Source: Parelaphostrongylus tenuis
Lineage: Eukaryota; Nematoda; Chromadorea; Rhabditida; Metastrongylidae
Direction: 5' to 3'
Length of the DNA stretch: 64,000 nt
NCBI GenBank assembly: GCA_019055375.1
Contig: JAHQIW010000416.1
Location: 62,001 to 126,000, forward strand
Shown: positions 11,975 through 24,029 of the stretch, one piece after another
How positions within the stretch are numbered: the stretch's first letter is position 1
Layout of the letters: each line of letters starts with the position of its first letter
Program-made: the position numbers and the translations under genes
Notes under the pieces: generated by a model
Told to the model about the DNA's origin: nothing
Databases searched by the model: none
The model's input: only the letters and a program-made list of their open reading frames with translations

Positions 11975-12420
11975 ACAATTCTTTTGGATCTTGCTCTACG
12001 CCCTTGTACTCGAGTGCTTCATATCTGACCTGAGCAGCAAGTTGATTCAAAATGGATGAGATAATAGTGTCAGGGAGGACAGCAAGACGACTTTGCTGCT
12101 CGAGGACATCAAAGACCTAAAAGCATAGCTCATGTGTTAGAATAATTTGCTAAAACTCAATTTTATGTAAAGCTGCGCGAGTTGTGTCGATACGAAGAAA
12201 CCAGTGATTGTTAGAAGAATGGCTTGTTCTGTTTCCTTTGAGAAAGTTATAAAAGAAAGCCTGGAATGCAATAGCTGCAAGCTAACCGTCTGCATTACAA
12301 GGCGTGATACAAATGTTTGAACCTCGTCACTACTTGCTGCAGTGCCAAAAGTCTTCACACGAACATTAACTTCCTTACTGTAAGCCATGTTGATAGGCAA
12401 AAAGCCGGTGACGGTCATAG

Positions 12421-12745
12421 GCACTTATACAGCGTAAGACAGGTGTTTCGACCTTCCACTCTCGTCGGTTGATAGGTGCCTTTTGTTCAGTCACTTCCTC
12501 GGGAGCGTACCTTCATATAGAGGAGTCGACAACTAACTTTTTACACTCAGCGAACGATAAATCAACGTGATGCTCCATTAAAGTGTTAGAATGTCGAATG
12601 CATGCTATGACTGTTATGTTGGCAGTTGACTGATCGAAAAGGCACCGTGCAACTGAGAAGGCTGGGATGTCAAACACATGTCTTGCACTGTAAGGTGCCT
12701 ATAACAGGTTTCATGATAGGGCTCAGAATAGATTGTCAGATTATA
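12421..12745. repeat. Palindromic MITE inserted in exon 2 of locus B
   Basis: The left arm GGCACTTATACAGCGTAAG...ACAGGTGTTTCGACC at 12421-12460 is mirrored by CAAACACATGTCTTGCACTG...GGTGCCTATAACAGG near 12673-12717. The element starts exactly where exon 2 loses homology to loci A, C and D, removing the splice acceptor and the codons for the residues before VTGF. Related short palindromes lie at 15.2-15.6 kb and 57.0 kb. Confidence 0.75.
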
Positions 12746-13009
12746 TTGTTCTTGAGCGAGATCTCAAAATGGTAGATTTTAGTCTATGATCTGAAACTAT
12801 AACACAATTCATTTATTGCCTTGACCTGGTGGCATCACTCCACATCCCAGCGTTGCGACAAATGTCAGCACTAAAATTATAAGCGGAGTAGTTGTTAATA
12901 TTGCCATTTTTGTAGGAATACTGATTCTGAACCCTAAAAATACACACACACAAACAGACCCGGTTGGAAGCAATTTATCTGTTTTCTTCATTAAGTCTGG
13001 ACTGGATTA

Positions 13010-13260
13010 TCTCGCGATGTCAAACGCTCGCCAGAAGATCACCGACCCCATGGTCCGATTTCTTCACAAATGGACTAGAACAAAGATATAATGCACAACG
13101 AATTCCCAGAGCGAGGAAAATCCACTGGGCTACTCTTTCACGCGATAGGGACAAATGGAATACTGCTGGTGCCCGCTCGAGTCACTTGACGATCAGCAGG
13201 ACGACAGGTGATACAAGTGGAAGGTGAAGGTGACAAGGGATTTAGGACTTGACACTTGGA
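13010..13260 (+). mobile_element. 3' end of an RTE-type LINE
   Basis: The plus frame reads RRSPTPWSDFFTNGLEQRYNA, then IPRARKIHWATLSRDRDKWN. This is the conserved C-terminal segment of nematode RTE proteins (GRPPTRWSDFF..., ARDRDKW). After the coding part come GACGACAGGTGATACAAGTGG and GGTGAAGGTGA, a short simple tail of the kind that ends RTE elements. Only about 200 bp of coding sequence is left, the 5'-truncated form expected for LINE insertions. It lies about 100 bp upstream of exon 1 of locus B. Confidence 0.8.
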
Positions 13261-14009
13261 TGTAAGTGAGACCAGCGTGACAGGCGATCTTGCATCTCTC
13301 TGGCTCTTTTAAGCTTATAAAGGTGCCTTAAGTACTAATTTTGGGTCGAAATTAGTTGGATTTACATTTTAAAGCAGATTCTACTAATCGGAGTCACATG
13401 GAAAGTTTTGGTGTGAAAAAATCTGTGCCAAATGTGAACGAAAACGAGGCACGTAGAAGTGCTTTGCCCAAAAAAATTTACTGAGTGCGTCAACACTCTT
13501 CGTCTTGGAGCGACGCCTTGAATTGTGTTTCAGCGTTTTTTATGCATTTTTGGCCACGAAACCTTGACATTTCTACAAATCAAGAAATTCGAAATAAATA
13601 GAGCGTCCCCTTTGAAATTTGCTCACAAGAAATATTTGTAAAGAAGTTATCGATTGACAAAAACGAGTTCGAACTCCAAAAGAAAATGTGCCTGCAGTAA
13701 ATTCCAAAGAAGCGGAAATCATATTCTTTATTCTAATACCGCTATGATTGAAATTTTCGACACTGATGGAAAACTGACTGAAAGCCTAGAGATGAACTTC
13801 TTTACACTAGATTGGGATAAGGCGGCTTCAAGAATCCAGTATTATGAGGAACGGGAAAAGCTGCTCAAGAATTAGCCAATAGGCGTTGCAAATTTGATAA
13901 ACACTGATGCCCACGAGGCACTCTCAATTCCACGCAGTTACTTCACAATTTACAGGCTAAACAATGTTTGTTAAGGCACTTTCCGTGCAGGATTCCATTT
14001 TCATAACTA

Positions 14010-14995
14010 TTGCAAGCATATCGCGTAATTCAATATGCCTTGCAATCATTTTTGAGCCACGCATGTCAGTGGTCTGTTAAAGGAGGGCTGACTTATAGAG
14101 TCCGATACACGTGTTTCGATCTTGCGATCTCTTCAGTCAAGCAGTTACCATCTCTTCAGTCGAGCAGTTACCCTTTCTCGTCTTTTGTTAATCTCTGTGG
14201 GTGCTCCAGTCTCCACAATAAGAGTTAGCGACGACGAACTCTTTACACTCTATGTCCAGTGAAGAACTCAATGGACATAAAGTGTTGTACACTCAACTTC
14301 TCGTGGCTAATCGAAACACGTGTATCGGGCTCTATAAGTCAGCCCTCCTTTAACAGACCACTGACATGCGTGGCTCAAAAATGATTGCAAGGCATATTGA
14401 ATTTTGAGCAGTGGTCTCAAGAAAACATTTGAAATGAAATTATGATATATCGCGTAATTATTATTCTAGCCAACATGTAATGTGGCTTGTTAAATGGGCG
14501 AACTTATTGATCCCAATACACGTGCTTCGACCTTGACGGTCTCACCAGTCGGGCAGTACCTTCATCTTTATCAGATTCTCTTGTAGAGCTCAGTCTCCTT
14601 TGCTTAGAGGCGAACATTTTACAGTGTATGTCAAGTGAAATTATCACTGAACACACATTGCACACTCGCTTGCTCTTGGATGGTATCGTTAATATATCAT
14701 ACTTTTCGTTTCGAATTTTTTTTAAGACCACGCTTAAACGAAAGTTAAGATATAACAGCGATACCAGCCACAAGCAATCGAGTACACAACACTGTGTGTT
14801 CAGTGATAATTTCACTTGATATACAGTGCAAAATTTTCGTCGTCGACTATTGTTAGTATAGGGGGCTGAGCCTCCCGAAAGGATTGGCTAAAGACAAAGG
14901 GTACAGCCCGCCTGACGAGACCGTCAAGACTGAAACACGTGTATCGGTTTCTGTGAGTCAGCTCATTTAAGATGCCACACGACATAATGGCTCGA
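14010..14995. repeat. Two adjacent palindromic MITEs
   Basis: In the first, GAGCCACGCATGTCAGTGG near 14054 is mirrored by CCACTGACATGCGTGGCTC near 14356, with arms of about 100 bp around a centre holding ACTCTATGTCCAGTGAAG. In the second, arms near 14480-14640 (TTATTGATCCCAATACACG) and 14860-14985 (ACACGTGTATCGGTTTC) flank a similar centre. Both are close relatives of the 3.2-3.9 kb element. Open frames on both strands here follow the symmetry of the repeats. Confidence 0.75.
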
Positions 14996-15179
14996 ATAAT
15001 AATTGCGAGATATGTTAAAACACGAAACGAAAGGTATGATGCACTGTTGCAAGCACTTCACTGGTTTTTCTCTTTGATGCAGACGTTTGACAAGGGTTGT
15101 GAGATAAACTCGAAATGGTCTTCTTTGATAATATATTATGAGCTTTTTATTACGTCTGATATGGCACTTATGAACTGCT

Positions 15180-15600
15180 AGACATGCGGTTCGACCTTCC
15201 TGCCTCATAAGTAGCCGTTGCTTCTCGGTACAGCCAATTTCCTGGAGACATACCCCTTATATAAAAAAACGATATCAACATCTTACACTCGACGCACGGT
15301 GAAAGGATTACACCAGCCTTTGTTAGATTGGTTTAATGTAGTTACATGGTTTGCAGCTGGTACGATGCGCATGATCGTCTGAAAAAGTTCTACAGAGATT
15401 CTCTACGGACGCCGAGTGCAAGAAGTTCGGCGTCGATTCTGTATGCTTCCGAAAAAACTTACTAAAGGAAGGGCATCGTACTACTGACGAGGCTGCAAAG
15501 CTGAAACACATGTCTAGCACTGTATACTTGCATAACAGACTTTATGAAAGCCCCAAGATACGTTATCAAATTACATTGTCTTTGAGCGAGTTCTTCAGGA
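15180..15600. repeat. Palindromic MITE, GCACTTATA-type subfamily
   Basis: The arm near 15181-15265 (GCGGTTCGACCTTCCTGCC) is mirrored near 15490-15560 (GAGGCTGCAAAGCTGAAACA, TAACAGACTTTATGAAAG). It is more diverged than the other copies. It lies inside duplication block X copy II and is absent at the matching place in copy I, so it inserted after the duplication. Confidence 0.6.
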
Positions 15601-17650
15601 AATAGTTGATTGAGAGGCATTGTTACATATGCTCTGTAGCAGCAGTAATGTCCTCCTGTAGTAAGTGACCAGCAGAATCCTATTACTGCTTCATGTTTCC
15701 ATGTTTTGTGTCACTTTAAAACCCAAAATAAAGCTATCAGGAAAATATTTACGAATCCTATTAGATTAAACTGAGTAGAACTGCATTCGCTATCATCACC
15801 ATCCCAACCCTTTTACTGGTGGACGGCACTAAACACGCTCCTAAGTTCGCAAAATTGCTGTGCAGCATGTGATGGAATGAACATTGGAATTTTCAAAAGT
15901 GCATACACATACAGATAGTTGCATGAAACAATTTGTCTTCTTCATTGTGCATGACAAATTACAATAGTGATTGAAGCAATGCATATGGATAATGATTCCA
16001 CTCATTGCAAATATGTTTGTGAGGTTATTTTGGCTCAGAAAGTAATGGAATTTATCTTGCCCATTTCGTAGATGGCAAATCAAAAGAAACATCGTCGCTG
16101 TTGAATAAACAACTGTGTTACAATTTTTTGCCGTTGTTGTATACTGCTGAATAAAGTCCCGTGCGTTAGTACTTCCTAGTCGCAGGGCTTCCGTGTTGTC
16201 TTAGTTGAATTGCTGAGCGACGATTAATTCCGTCACAGCACTATTCGCGCACTTTCGATAAGATACTGTACCAAGTCAGGATTTCTGGACACTAAAGAAG
16301 AACTTCCATATTAGCAGTCTTTGCTCAAGTGACATTCAAGTATTTGGAGTCTTTTCAAAACTCCTGAACCTCCGTATAGCTGTCTAATGGATGCACAAAA
16401 CACGTACCATAACTTCTCAATGTCAAAGTGATATTTATCATAGTGCCGGTATTTCGCTGTTTTTCTGTTTGCTAAGGTGCTCAGTAGATGTCCGAGTCGC
16501 ACAGGCTAGCAGAAAAAGAGATGACAATCAGGAGAATTTTAACAAGAAATACTACGCCTGAAATGATGAAACGAGCATATCTTTGTTTCCACAAAGAATC
16601 TTCATTTTATCGCGTTTTTAGCAGTGCTATATTGTTGTAACTACATATTCAATGATGTTAAAGCTTTGCATAGCTCTTACTCTCAGACGTTTTACTCAGC
16701 ATGCCACCTTCATCGGCAATTATTGCTACCATTATACTACCGTGGCCGTTGCTCTGCTATTACTCTTTCTATGATACTTTTTCTATGTACCGGAGACGAT
16801 TAACAGCAAAGCAGAGACTTCAGTGGTGCAGTGATAAAATGTGTCCCTCCTCACGTAAAATCCACATTTATTCATGCTCAAAATTTATAAAATACCTAAA
16901 TTTGAAGGAGGTTTGAAAAGGTAACTACACTTTCGTCAGGGCATCATTCATAGCAGAATCCAATATGAAGATCAAGCGATGTTTTCGATGCTAGAACAGA
17001 TTTTGGTTCCATAGCTAGATATATTTTTTACATGCATTTCACGCTGATTCAATCAAAGTTAGTCTCAACGTGAAGTGAAGCAGCAAAAGCTATTATAAAT
17101 GATAGATGTGTTTTGGCAAAGATAAAGAGCTTTATTTTTACAAAGTATTGCTTTGTGTGAAACACTTTACAGAATTCACGAAGTTATTCTAGAATCACCT
17201 GAATTCCGTTATCTTCTGAGGACCATGAGAGCCATTTTTACGCTCATCGCACGACGTCAAATTTCACCCAGCTAATGTAATGGACGCGTCGCGTCTCGTG
17301 GGAATGCAGGCAGACGGCCAGACATGCAACATAGACTTTCAGAGCTGCTTGCCTAACCGCAACGCATGTGACAACATGACATCACCTGCCCATGAACTCA
17401 AAGAGTATTGATTTGATTCCAAAAAATTGCGACTTACTACGAATGCGGACTTCTGTCGGTTGCAAGTATCACATGCTAGCTAAAGTGAATCAAAAAAATT
17501 CCTGTACACACTACTCATGATGAATCTTGAACCAAATGATAGTTGCTAATCGACTCTCTGTCCACCAAATAGCAGCTTTTTGATTAGAAGGTCAGACGAT
17601 TGTTGTGGTACGAAATTAGTCGGCTCAAATGTAGGTTCAAAAAATTACTT

Positions 17651-18240
17651 CAGTTCAAAATCTTACTATTTTTTAGTACATATATATTATAGCAAACCTC
17701 CCAACGGAGTTTGCTATCTTTTCGGGAATTACATGATAATTTAGGCATCGCAAATGGTCTACGAACTTAGAGAGCAAGTGGTATCGCAGAGGTTCGAGGA
17801 CCTTAGACAGAAATGGTCCAAGTAACAAGGGCGGCACTCAGCTGCCACCAACCTCAACAGTCAGTTCGATCTCGGGTCATCATCCGTACGGTCGTCTGAC
17901 ATCACCCGGACCACCTCACCTCAGTACATTGTCGATCCATTATTGCTCTCTCTACACAACCTCGTTGTCTTGTAACTAATTACTTTCATAAGGTTGCACA
18001 TTCATACAACAGTGAATTCAATAGATTGTGAGCGGAACATAGAACTTCCGTGGCGGAGCAAACTCACTTTGGCTATGCTCGACCCATCACCGCGGTTTAG
18101 GGATTCTGCCCATATCTAATCACTAGCGACCCCACTGCTAACACTATATACTCACCCACTAGATCCCGCCGTCGGTGTTCTACTTGGGGGCGAACATAGC
18201 ATTCCCAAATGGGCTCCGCCGCATAGTCATGCTTCGACAA
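17651..18240. other. Non-coding stretch of unusual composition
   Basis: This stretch is richer in G+C than its surroundings. It has a small hairpin AGCAAACCTCCCAACGGAGT followed by TTGCT near 17690-17715, and C-rich text around 17900-17930 and 18080-18170. No frame or known repeat could be assigned. It runs into the simple-repeat cluster that follows and may be part of the same unidentified element. Confidence 0.35.
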
Positions 18241-18393
18241 TTACGAAACATCGTCAATTACAATAACATTGTCACTTGTCATAACAATGTCAAATGCAAT
18301 AACAATGTCATATGCAATAAAATGAGTCACCCATATTCACTTACGCATATGTTCACGTAACCATATCTCGTGATCAATATTATATATATATAT

Positions 18394-18428
<35 letters not shown>

Positions 18429-18720
18429 ATATTATCATTTTAGTAATGCATGTATATTATAGGTTGTTTGGTTCTACCACATTGTTTGGTTCTACCACAT
18501 TGTTTGGTTCTACCACATTGTTTGGTTCTACCAGATTGTTTGGTACCACGCCATTGTTTGGTTCCATCCTATTGTTTGTTATAACCCATATAAACCACTG
18601 AACCTTCACAATATATTACAAATCCACTGAACTACCGCATAAATATAGTACATCGGCTACAAACCTTTGCTACATATATATATATATATATTATATATAT
18701 ATTGTATTTGAAAGCTACAC
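18240..18720. repeat. Minisatellite and AT-dinucleotide cluster
   Basis: There are three kinds of repeat side by side. About 18243-18325 has an 18-bp unit of the form AATAACAATGTCAAATGC in three or four copies. About 18378-18432 is a long AT dinucleotide run, with a second run near 18673-18705. About 18465-18580 has an 18-bp unit TTGTTTGGTTCTACCACA in six copies that decay towards the right. Confidence 0.85.
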
Positions 18721-18767
18721 TCTGAAATAGCACTTTTTAATTGTCACTGCTCCTTCCCTGATTTACT

Positions 18768-19576
18768 TCTTTGAGCCAAACACGAGGTGTTACAATAAAC
18801 TCTATTCGACATCTGACGTTTCGGCAGTTAGCCTTCTTCAGAGACTGGAAAGGTCAAAATGTCCGCAATTCAATCAGTCAAACACCTTCATTACTCCCTT
18901 GAAAAAAATCACCAGCCCTAGATTTCAATCGCATCAAGCACAAAATCGACACTCTACATACTCACCGCTTTTTATCTGTGTTCCACTGAATGATCCAGGT
19001 GGAGATCACCGGAAGGAGAGACACATAGGCCCGTAATGCACCTTGCCCATCAAAACGCAGCCTTATACACCGACTCGTATCACGAGTGATAACGAGGCAT
19101 TCCTCCATGCGGTTTATACTTGGATTGGTGGTGTTAATCCAAACCAACTTATCCAATCCAATAATTATAATATAATTGTTGATCCAAACCAACCAGTTCA
19201 ATCCAATAAATAACATTACCAATCCAACTATAATCCGCAAGGAAGAATGCCTTGTTATCACCCGTGATTTGAATCAGTATATAAGACTGATGTTTTGATG
19301 GGTAAGGTGCATTAAGAGCCTATGTGATCTCCTTCCGGTGGTCTCCACTTGAATCATTTAATGGAACACATATAAAAAGCGGTAAGTATGTTGAGAGTTG
19401 ATTTTGTGCTTGATGCAATTGAAATCGGATCTGGTGATTTTTTTCAAAAGAGTAATGGAGGTTTTTGACTGATTGGGTTGCGGACAATTTGATCTTTCCA
19501 GGCTCTGAAGAAGGCGACCGCCGAAACGTCAGCTGTCAAATAAAGTTTACTGTAACACCTCGAGTTTGGCTTAAAG
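18768..19576. mobile_element. Inverted pair of Penelope-like element 3' ends
   Basis: The left half is on the minus strand. Its frame NPSINRMEECLVITRDTSR at 19132-19085 is the C-terminal end of a PLE protein; it is followed by a stop near 18962 and a tail with CTGAAGAAGGCTAACTGCCG (18845-18826). The right half, about 19240-19576, is the same sequence on the plus strand (GAATGCCTTGTTATCACCCG; AGCGGTAAGTATGTTGAGAG; GGCTCTGAAGAAGGCGACCG). The arms are about 340 bp and differ at many positions, so the pair is old. The spacer has a duplicated motif, ATCCAAACCAAC. Paired terminal repeats are known for PLEs. The copy at 45.2-45.6 kb has the same tail after its endonuclease, which identifies these ends. 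Confidence 0.8.
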
Positions 19577-21949
19577 AAGCAAATCAGGAATTGTATTGAA
19601 GCATGCTTAGGTTAATAGACAGCCGTCTTGGAAACTGCTCCTTTTATTCAACATTTTCGCCGATAGATAGCATTTAAACTGGCCCACCAGTTTACTGATG
19701 AGGTTCTGATTGCCTGACCGCTTTTTATGGCTAGCTCCTTCCATGGCTGCCAAACGAGCCACACGAAACTGCTCCAGGAGTCATTTAGGTCTTCAACGAA
19801 CTGCTTCAAACCAATGATCAAAGCATGTGAAGCCCATTGCAATTGCAATGCATTAATAGGTCGATCGAAAGCACAAATAGCGCTGTAGGATTATCGACCA
19901 CTTTATGAAAATGTCATGAATGCCAGGTGAAGCTCTATAATAAGCTCGTGTAGTTCTCGAGGAATTGCTAAACATCAGGCAGTATCATCGTAATATTATC
20001 TTTTTGCTTTTGTCTCGGTACAACGATTTGTCAGCAGATTTTAGCTAATAAAGAAAGAGCACTACAGGTTTCAAGCCTACAGGTGAGTGGTCGCGTGAGT
20101 GCTTTATATCTACTCAAATGCGAGTGGTCACAGTTTCTGTCGCAGCTTCCTCATACACTTAAGTAGCGAATATTTTTAATTGTGTGTTGGCTTCTAGCCA
20201 CAGAAGCAGCATGACAATCAGTGTGTTGCAACCGAGCTTATCAATGCTTCTGAAAGTTCCATACATTGGTAAGCGACACTCATTTGGCTTCAGCATGCTC
20301 AATTCTCCACAATTTTGTAGATTACTGGAGTAATACAAGTATTTTCTAAAAATTACCCCGTTATATCCTGTGATAGTCCAGTACTTTATTCTTTTTCAAG
20401 GTCTGACTAATTTGAGTCAATTCTCCCAATCTATCAGTCTTGCGATGTGCGTCTTGTGGTCGCATCAAGTTAAATCCACGGAAATGATGCCTCTTGAATG
20501 AAGCCTACTTACCTTCGCCGTACCTTACCTAGTCTCCCTTTTGTACGTAGTAGTGTGACTGATTCTTCGGTGAAAAAGTTTTGTGTAACCACAGTTCATA
20601 TTCTGAAAGCATACTGATTAGCTGATTAGTGATAGCGGCTGATGTGGTTAGAAGTGGATGGGAAGAAGGCATAGCGATGTCCTCGGTCGTGCAGTGTGAA
20701 ACGCGTGAGCTCCCGGATTAGGTGATAGTGCGTTTGAAGTTTTTTTTCCTCCCAGCATTTTAGCAGTTGTATTTTATCAGGGTGTACATATATGATTCCA
20801 CCGTTTTTCACGGTTTCAATATTAGATCAATAATTGAACATATTTTACATCATTAGCTATTACGTTCCGCAATTTTGGGTAAACTATGAAGGCCATCGAA
20901 GTGCATTTTGATGAGAAGAATTGATAAAATTTGCTAGAATTTTCTTAATTAGCTAAACTCTGACCTGACTTTGATAATTTCAAATAGTATTCTGACATTG
21001 CAATGCCGGGAGTGTAAAACGGGTAAGGTGAAGCCTAAAACGTTCTACCTCAACTCTTTTATGACTTCTTTGATCGTTTTGCAGCACGAAGTCGAGCGTT
21101 ATTATGCAGCAAAATTACTTTCTTGTGTTTTGAGGTCCATTCCGGTTGTTTTGTTTGCAATTCACGGCTTGATTTGATTAATTGTTGTTTAAAAAGTGCT
21201 GCATTAATCGTGAGTCACCGAATTTCTAGAGGTCGTAGCAGAGGACGCTTTTATATCTCATCAAGTGCACACCTAACCTTTTTTTAGCGCATCATTCGTT
21301 TTGCAGTCGATATTGCTGATTGTCCGGAGACGGTTCGTGATCGTTTGCGCTTTGGATTACCAAAATAAATCCACTTTTCTCGTTTGGTCACTATGCGGTG
21401 CAGAAAAGTCTTCTTTTTCGTCAGCGGCGGTTTTCTTCAACCCTTAAAGGGAGATGTGTAAGCTGAGGTATGCGATTGTTCGATGGGTTGTCGGCCGAAT
21501 AAATGTTTCCTCCTTGACATTTGGTGATTTTTTGAAAGTTTAATCTTTGTGATTTCAACGATGTGCCTGATTTGTGAAAAAGGTTTTTTATTACGTTGCA
21601 GCAGCGAAAATAAAAAGACTGTTCACACTTAGTTTTACTCATTTGCTCTGCTAGGGCTTCGTTATGGTTCTTCACTAAAGTTTTATTAATCATTAGGTAG
21701 CCCAAATCGAGATTTTGATGATGTGGTAGGTTCTGGAAGGGCTATCACAGACCGGCTGAAGAACGAAAAGAAGATCAAGTATCACGCTTAAAATATTACC
21801 CCGCTGCTTGAGTGTTATAGGTGATTTATTGGTAATTATAGATGAAGTTCATGGGTGAGAGGTATCTTATAGTTACATAAAGAATGGAATATCACAAATG
21901 AGCCTTTTACAAAGGTTTTTTGATACAATGAGTGGGTACTTTTCCACTA
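19577..21949. other. Long intergenic stretch, no supported gene
   Basis: AT-rich sequence with scattered short frames. The longest is a minus-strand frame of 94 codons at 21421-21705 (starting MGYLMINKTLVKNHNEALAE), rich in K, N and C; I cannot tie it to a family, exon structure or signal peptide. No MITE or RT motif was found. Confidence 0.4.
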
Positions 21950-22800
21950 TGCACACCCTGTTTCGACGCAGCAGACTAAGTTTTTTTTAAGTTATTCCAA
22001 TGATTAGGTAATCATTCGATACAATATATCAGAATAATTTGAAAGGTTTATTTCACTTTTAAAAAGGTATCCGAAAAGGCAAAATAAAATTTTGCTCTTC
22101 ATCAAAAGATTGCTCTGTGAGCAAAGTTTCTCCATAGGAGTTTCAATAGCTATTAGATCGAACAAATCTTGAGATTCTAATGAATTTTTTGGTTTTTCAA
22201 GCAGACTTCTCTATGCGCCATCACAGCCAAAGCCATAGTGTATTGCACAGAACTAAATCATTTCTATAATTCCCGCCTTTCTTTTATCCCTTCAGAGAAA
22301 CGCAATTTCTGTTTTTTCAAGTTTCAACAATTATCTAACAGAAAAATTCCTAAACATTTCAATGGGGCACTTTATTGTCGATATGGCTGTACTAATGTGC
22401 TTTAATAGCAAAGATAAAATTTTGTTTCTCATTCAAACATTTCTCGTTGGGGAAACCTTTTCGCTTAGACCTCTAGCTATTATTCGATAGCATAACTATT
22501 TCGGGACCACCAGTTGTAATAGTCAAGCTTAGTGCAAATCGCAGCCTCGATGCGAGATTTTTTGGGGTTTGATTAGGGTTTTCCATCGTTTTGGACAAAA
22601 GCCTGGAATTTCCTGCAATATTTCAATATTTCAAGAATTTTTTTTGCACGTTCCTATGCTTTTAATGCAAATATAACGTTTGTGTTTGGAAAGAAGCTCT
22701 CTTTTACTACGAAATCACAGTGATGTTGACATTCTGCCAATCTTGATAAGTTGTAGAAAGATTATAATGATATAAATTGATCACTTTTAATTTATTTTAT
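21950..22800. repeat. Degenerate satellite-like repeat units (CGATAG family)
   Basis: Loosely repeated landmarks are GTAATCATTCGATA near 22008, GCTATTAGATCGAAC near 22152 and TATTATTCGATAGCATAAC near 22480. Between them are AAATAAAATTTTG and GTTTCTCATTCAAACATTT. The same two landmarks recur at 25.8, 36.5, 39-41.5, 53, 56, 60.5-61.4 and 63.5-64.0 kb in either orientation. Confidence 0.55.
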
Positions 22801-22830
22801 TATGAACAACATTAAGAGTTATAATAGTGA

Positions 22831-23095
22831 CTGTAAGTCAGAAAACGTTCGATCTCGCGCTCATGGCTCACCAAGCCATCCATCCCTCCGGGGTCGGTAA
22901 ATTGGTACCACACAGGTCTCAGACTTGTCTGGGAGGATAAGCAGCACTGACTCGGTTCAGCGGGAGGCCACCGCGAGTCACTGTAAAAGGCCAGATGTGC
23001 ATTCAATCACCTCAAACGTAGTTAAAAATTGAAGTCGAATGCATGGCGCATCCCTCAGGGATTGATCAACGCCGAGAGCTTTATCCTTTATCCTT
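22831..23095 (+). repeat. SINE-like interspersed repeat, copy 1
   Basis: Matches 58500-58760 across most of its length: TCGATCTCGCGCTCATGGC, TCCATCCCTCCGGGGTCGG, AAGCAGCACTGACTCGG, TTCAGCGGGAGGCCACCGCG and CCCTCAGGGATTGATCAACG. Short frames across it are not conserved between the copies. The far copy has a possible pol III-like head that this one lacks. Confidence 0.7.
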
Positions 23096-24029
23096 TAAGT
23101 CAGAAAACAAAAAACTGTATGTTAAAAGAAGCTGATGCACAATACGTGCGATGCCAGCTCATCGATGATTCTTACCATAACCAAGTTTTTATGGCAGGGA
23201 TCGTTCATTTCTAATAATTTATATAAAGATGCACACGAGAAAGATGTAAAGTTAAGGATTACAGAAGATTTCTGCACAAGAAGGGTTAGCAGTATTCAGG
23301 AGAACTATCAATTATAGCATGGCTACCCATTTTATCATTGTTTCAGCAAATCCAAGTTTTATTTATAGTCTGGGTGTAGAGATCCATTCTTCCCTGACAA
23401 TCGAAGCCTGATACCTCGACGACGCGTTGGACTGGCTGCTATATCAAGTTCACAAAATATGATGATTTCACATTAGCTACGAGCTATACTAACCATTGCT
23501 TATTCTGCGTAATGTAGTTATACCGCGTAAAATTATGTCTATTTTCTAGGTTACTGTTAGAAATGGGATTCCTATGTAAGAAGATTTTTGTAAAACTGCT
23601 ATTTGTTGATGTTGTCTTTAATGGAGGATTATATAGCGTAGAGCTGCTAGTTGTTGGTTTTGTGCGAAAAGTTATGCCCAAGTAAATATCTTGAATTGAA
23701 AGTATCTACACTAGTGAAACCTGAAATCTTACACGCTGCATCCAAAGCCTTGTTGCGAACTCTTGCCAGATGAATAGATCAAACAAATCAATCACATAGA
23801 TCAAAGCCTTTTGTGCCCGAAGGTAAGAGTATACAACTTCATTGATTGTTCTATAGCATTCTCGCTAACTAGCTGTTACGTCGTTATCGTTTTGGTAGCT
23901 CAGCTGCTTAGGAAGATTCACTTCTCTTCTTCATCTCACTATCGATGTGATCTAATACTCTATTACAACTACAACTTGCCACGTTGTTTGCGAATATTCG
24001 CGCGGTGACCTTTCAAGGCCGTCATGTCG
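23096..24029. other. Intergenic, nothing recognised
   Basis: AT-rich stretch between the SINE-like repeat and the piggyBac relic. Only short frames of unremarkable composition occur. Confidence 0.4.

Larger units (their letters stand above)
9254..12907 (-). pseudogene. Secreted cysteine protein family, locus B: five-exon pseudogene
   Basis: Exons: 12820-12907, about 12287-12421, 11975-12116, 9439-9599 and 9254-9383. Exon 1 gives a good signal peptide (ILVLTFVATLGCGVMPPGQ), but its donor is GC (AAG|GCAATA) where loci A and C have GTAAT. Exon 2 has lost its acceptor and first codons to a MITE at 12421; the rest reads VTGFLPINMAYSKE and ends SRLVMQT. Exon 3 is open (VFDVLEQQSRLAVLPD) with a GTAAGT donor. 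Exon 4 is open (KKEPHCIVVGNTVTSTC), but the acceptor is TTGCAA where loci C and F have TTGCAG. Exon 5 has one extra base after ATCATCATGGG, which shifts the frame. Intron 3 holds an RTE fragment. The four independent lesions make a working product very unlikely, although the coding text is still easy to read, so the loss is fairly recent. Confidence 0.85.
13385..17650 (-). repeat. Segmental-duplication block X, copy II
   Basis: Collinear with 3935-6460, but interrupted by palindromic MITEs at 14.0-15.6 kb and by an insertion of about 190 bp, richer in G+C, near 17215-17405. Shared landmarks with copy I include AATCTGTGCCAAATG (copy I AAATCTATGCCAAATG), GCAAAATTGCTGTGCAGCATGTGATGG and TTGTTGTGGTACGA near the far end. 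Coding-like matches on the minus strand include KTAKYRHYDKYHFDIE near 16440, ending in a 63-codon open frame (16311-16502), and CTTTTTCTGCTAG as the matching splice acceptor. Stops break the frame. As in copy I, the block lies directly upstream of a secreted-protein gene. Confidence 0.5.

Noticed and set aside
12809..12991. Longer start (MKKTDKLLPTG...) for exon 1 of locus B
   Set aside because: The family start at 12907 (MAILTTTP) aligns with loci A and C; the extra N-terminal residues come from the unspliced 5' flank.
18243..18580. CRISPR-like array
   Set aside because: Units are contiguous or decaying minisatellites without unique spacers, in animal DNA.
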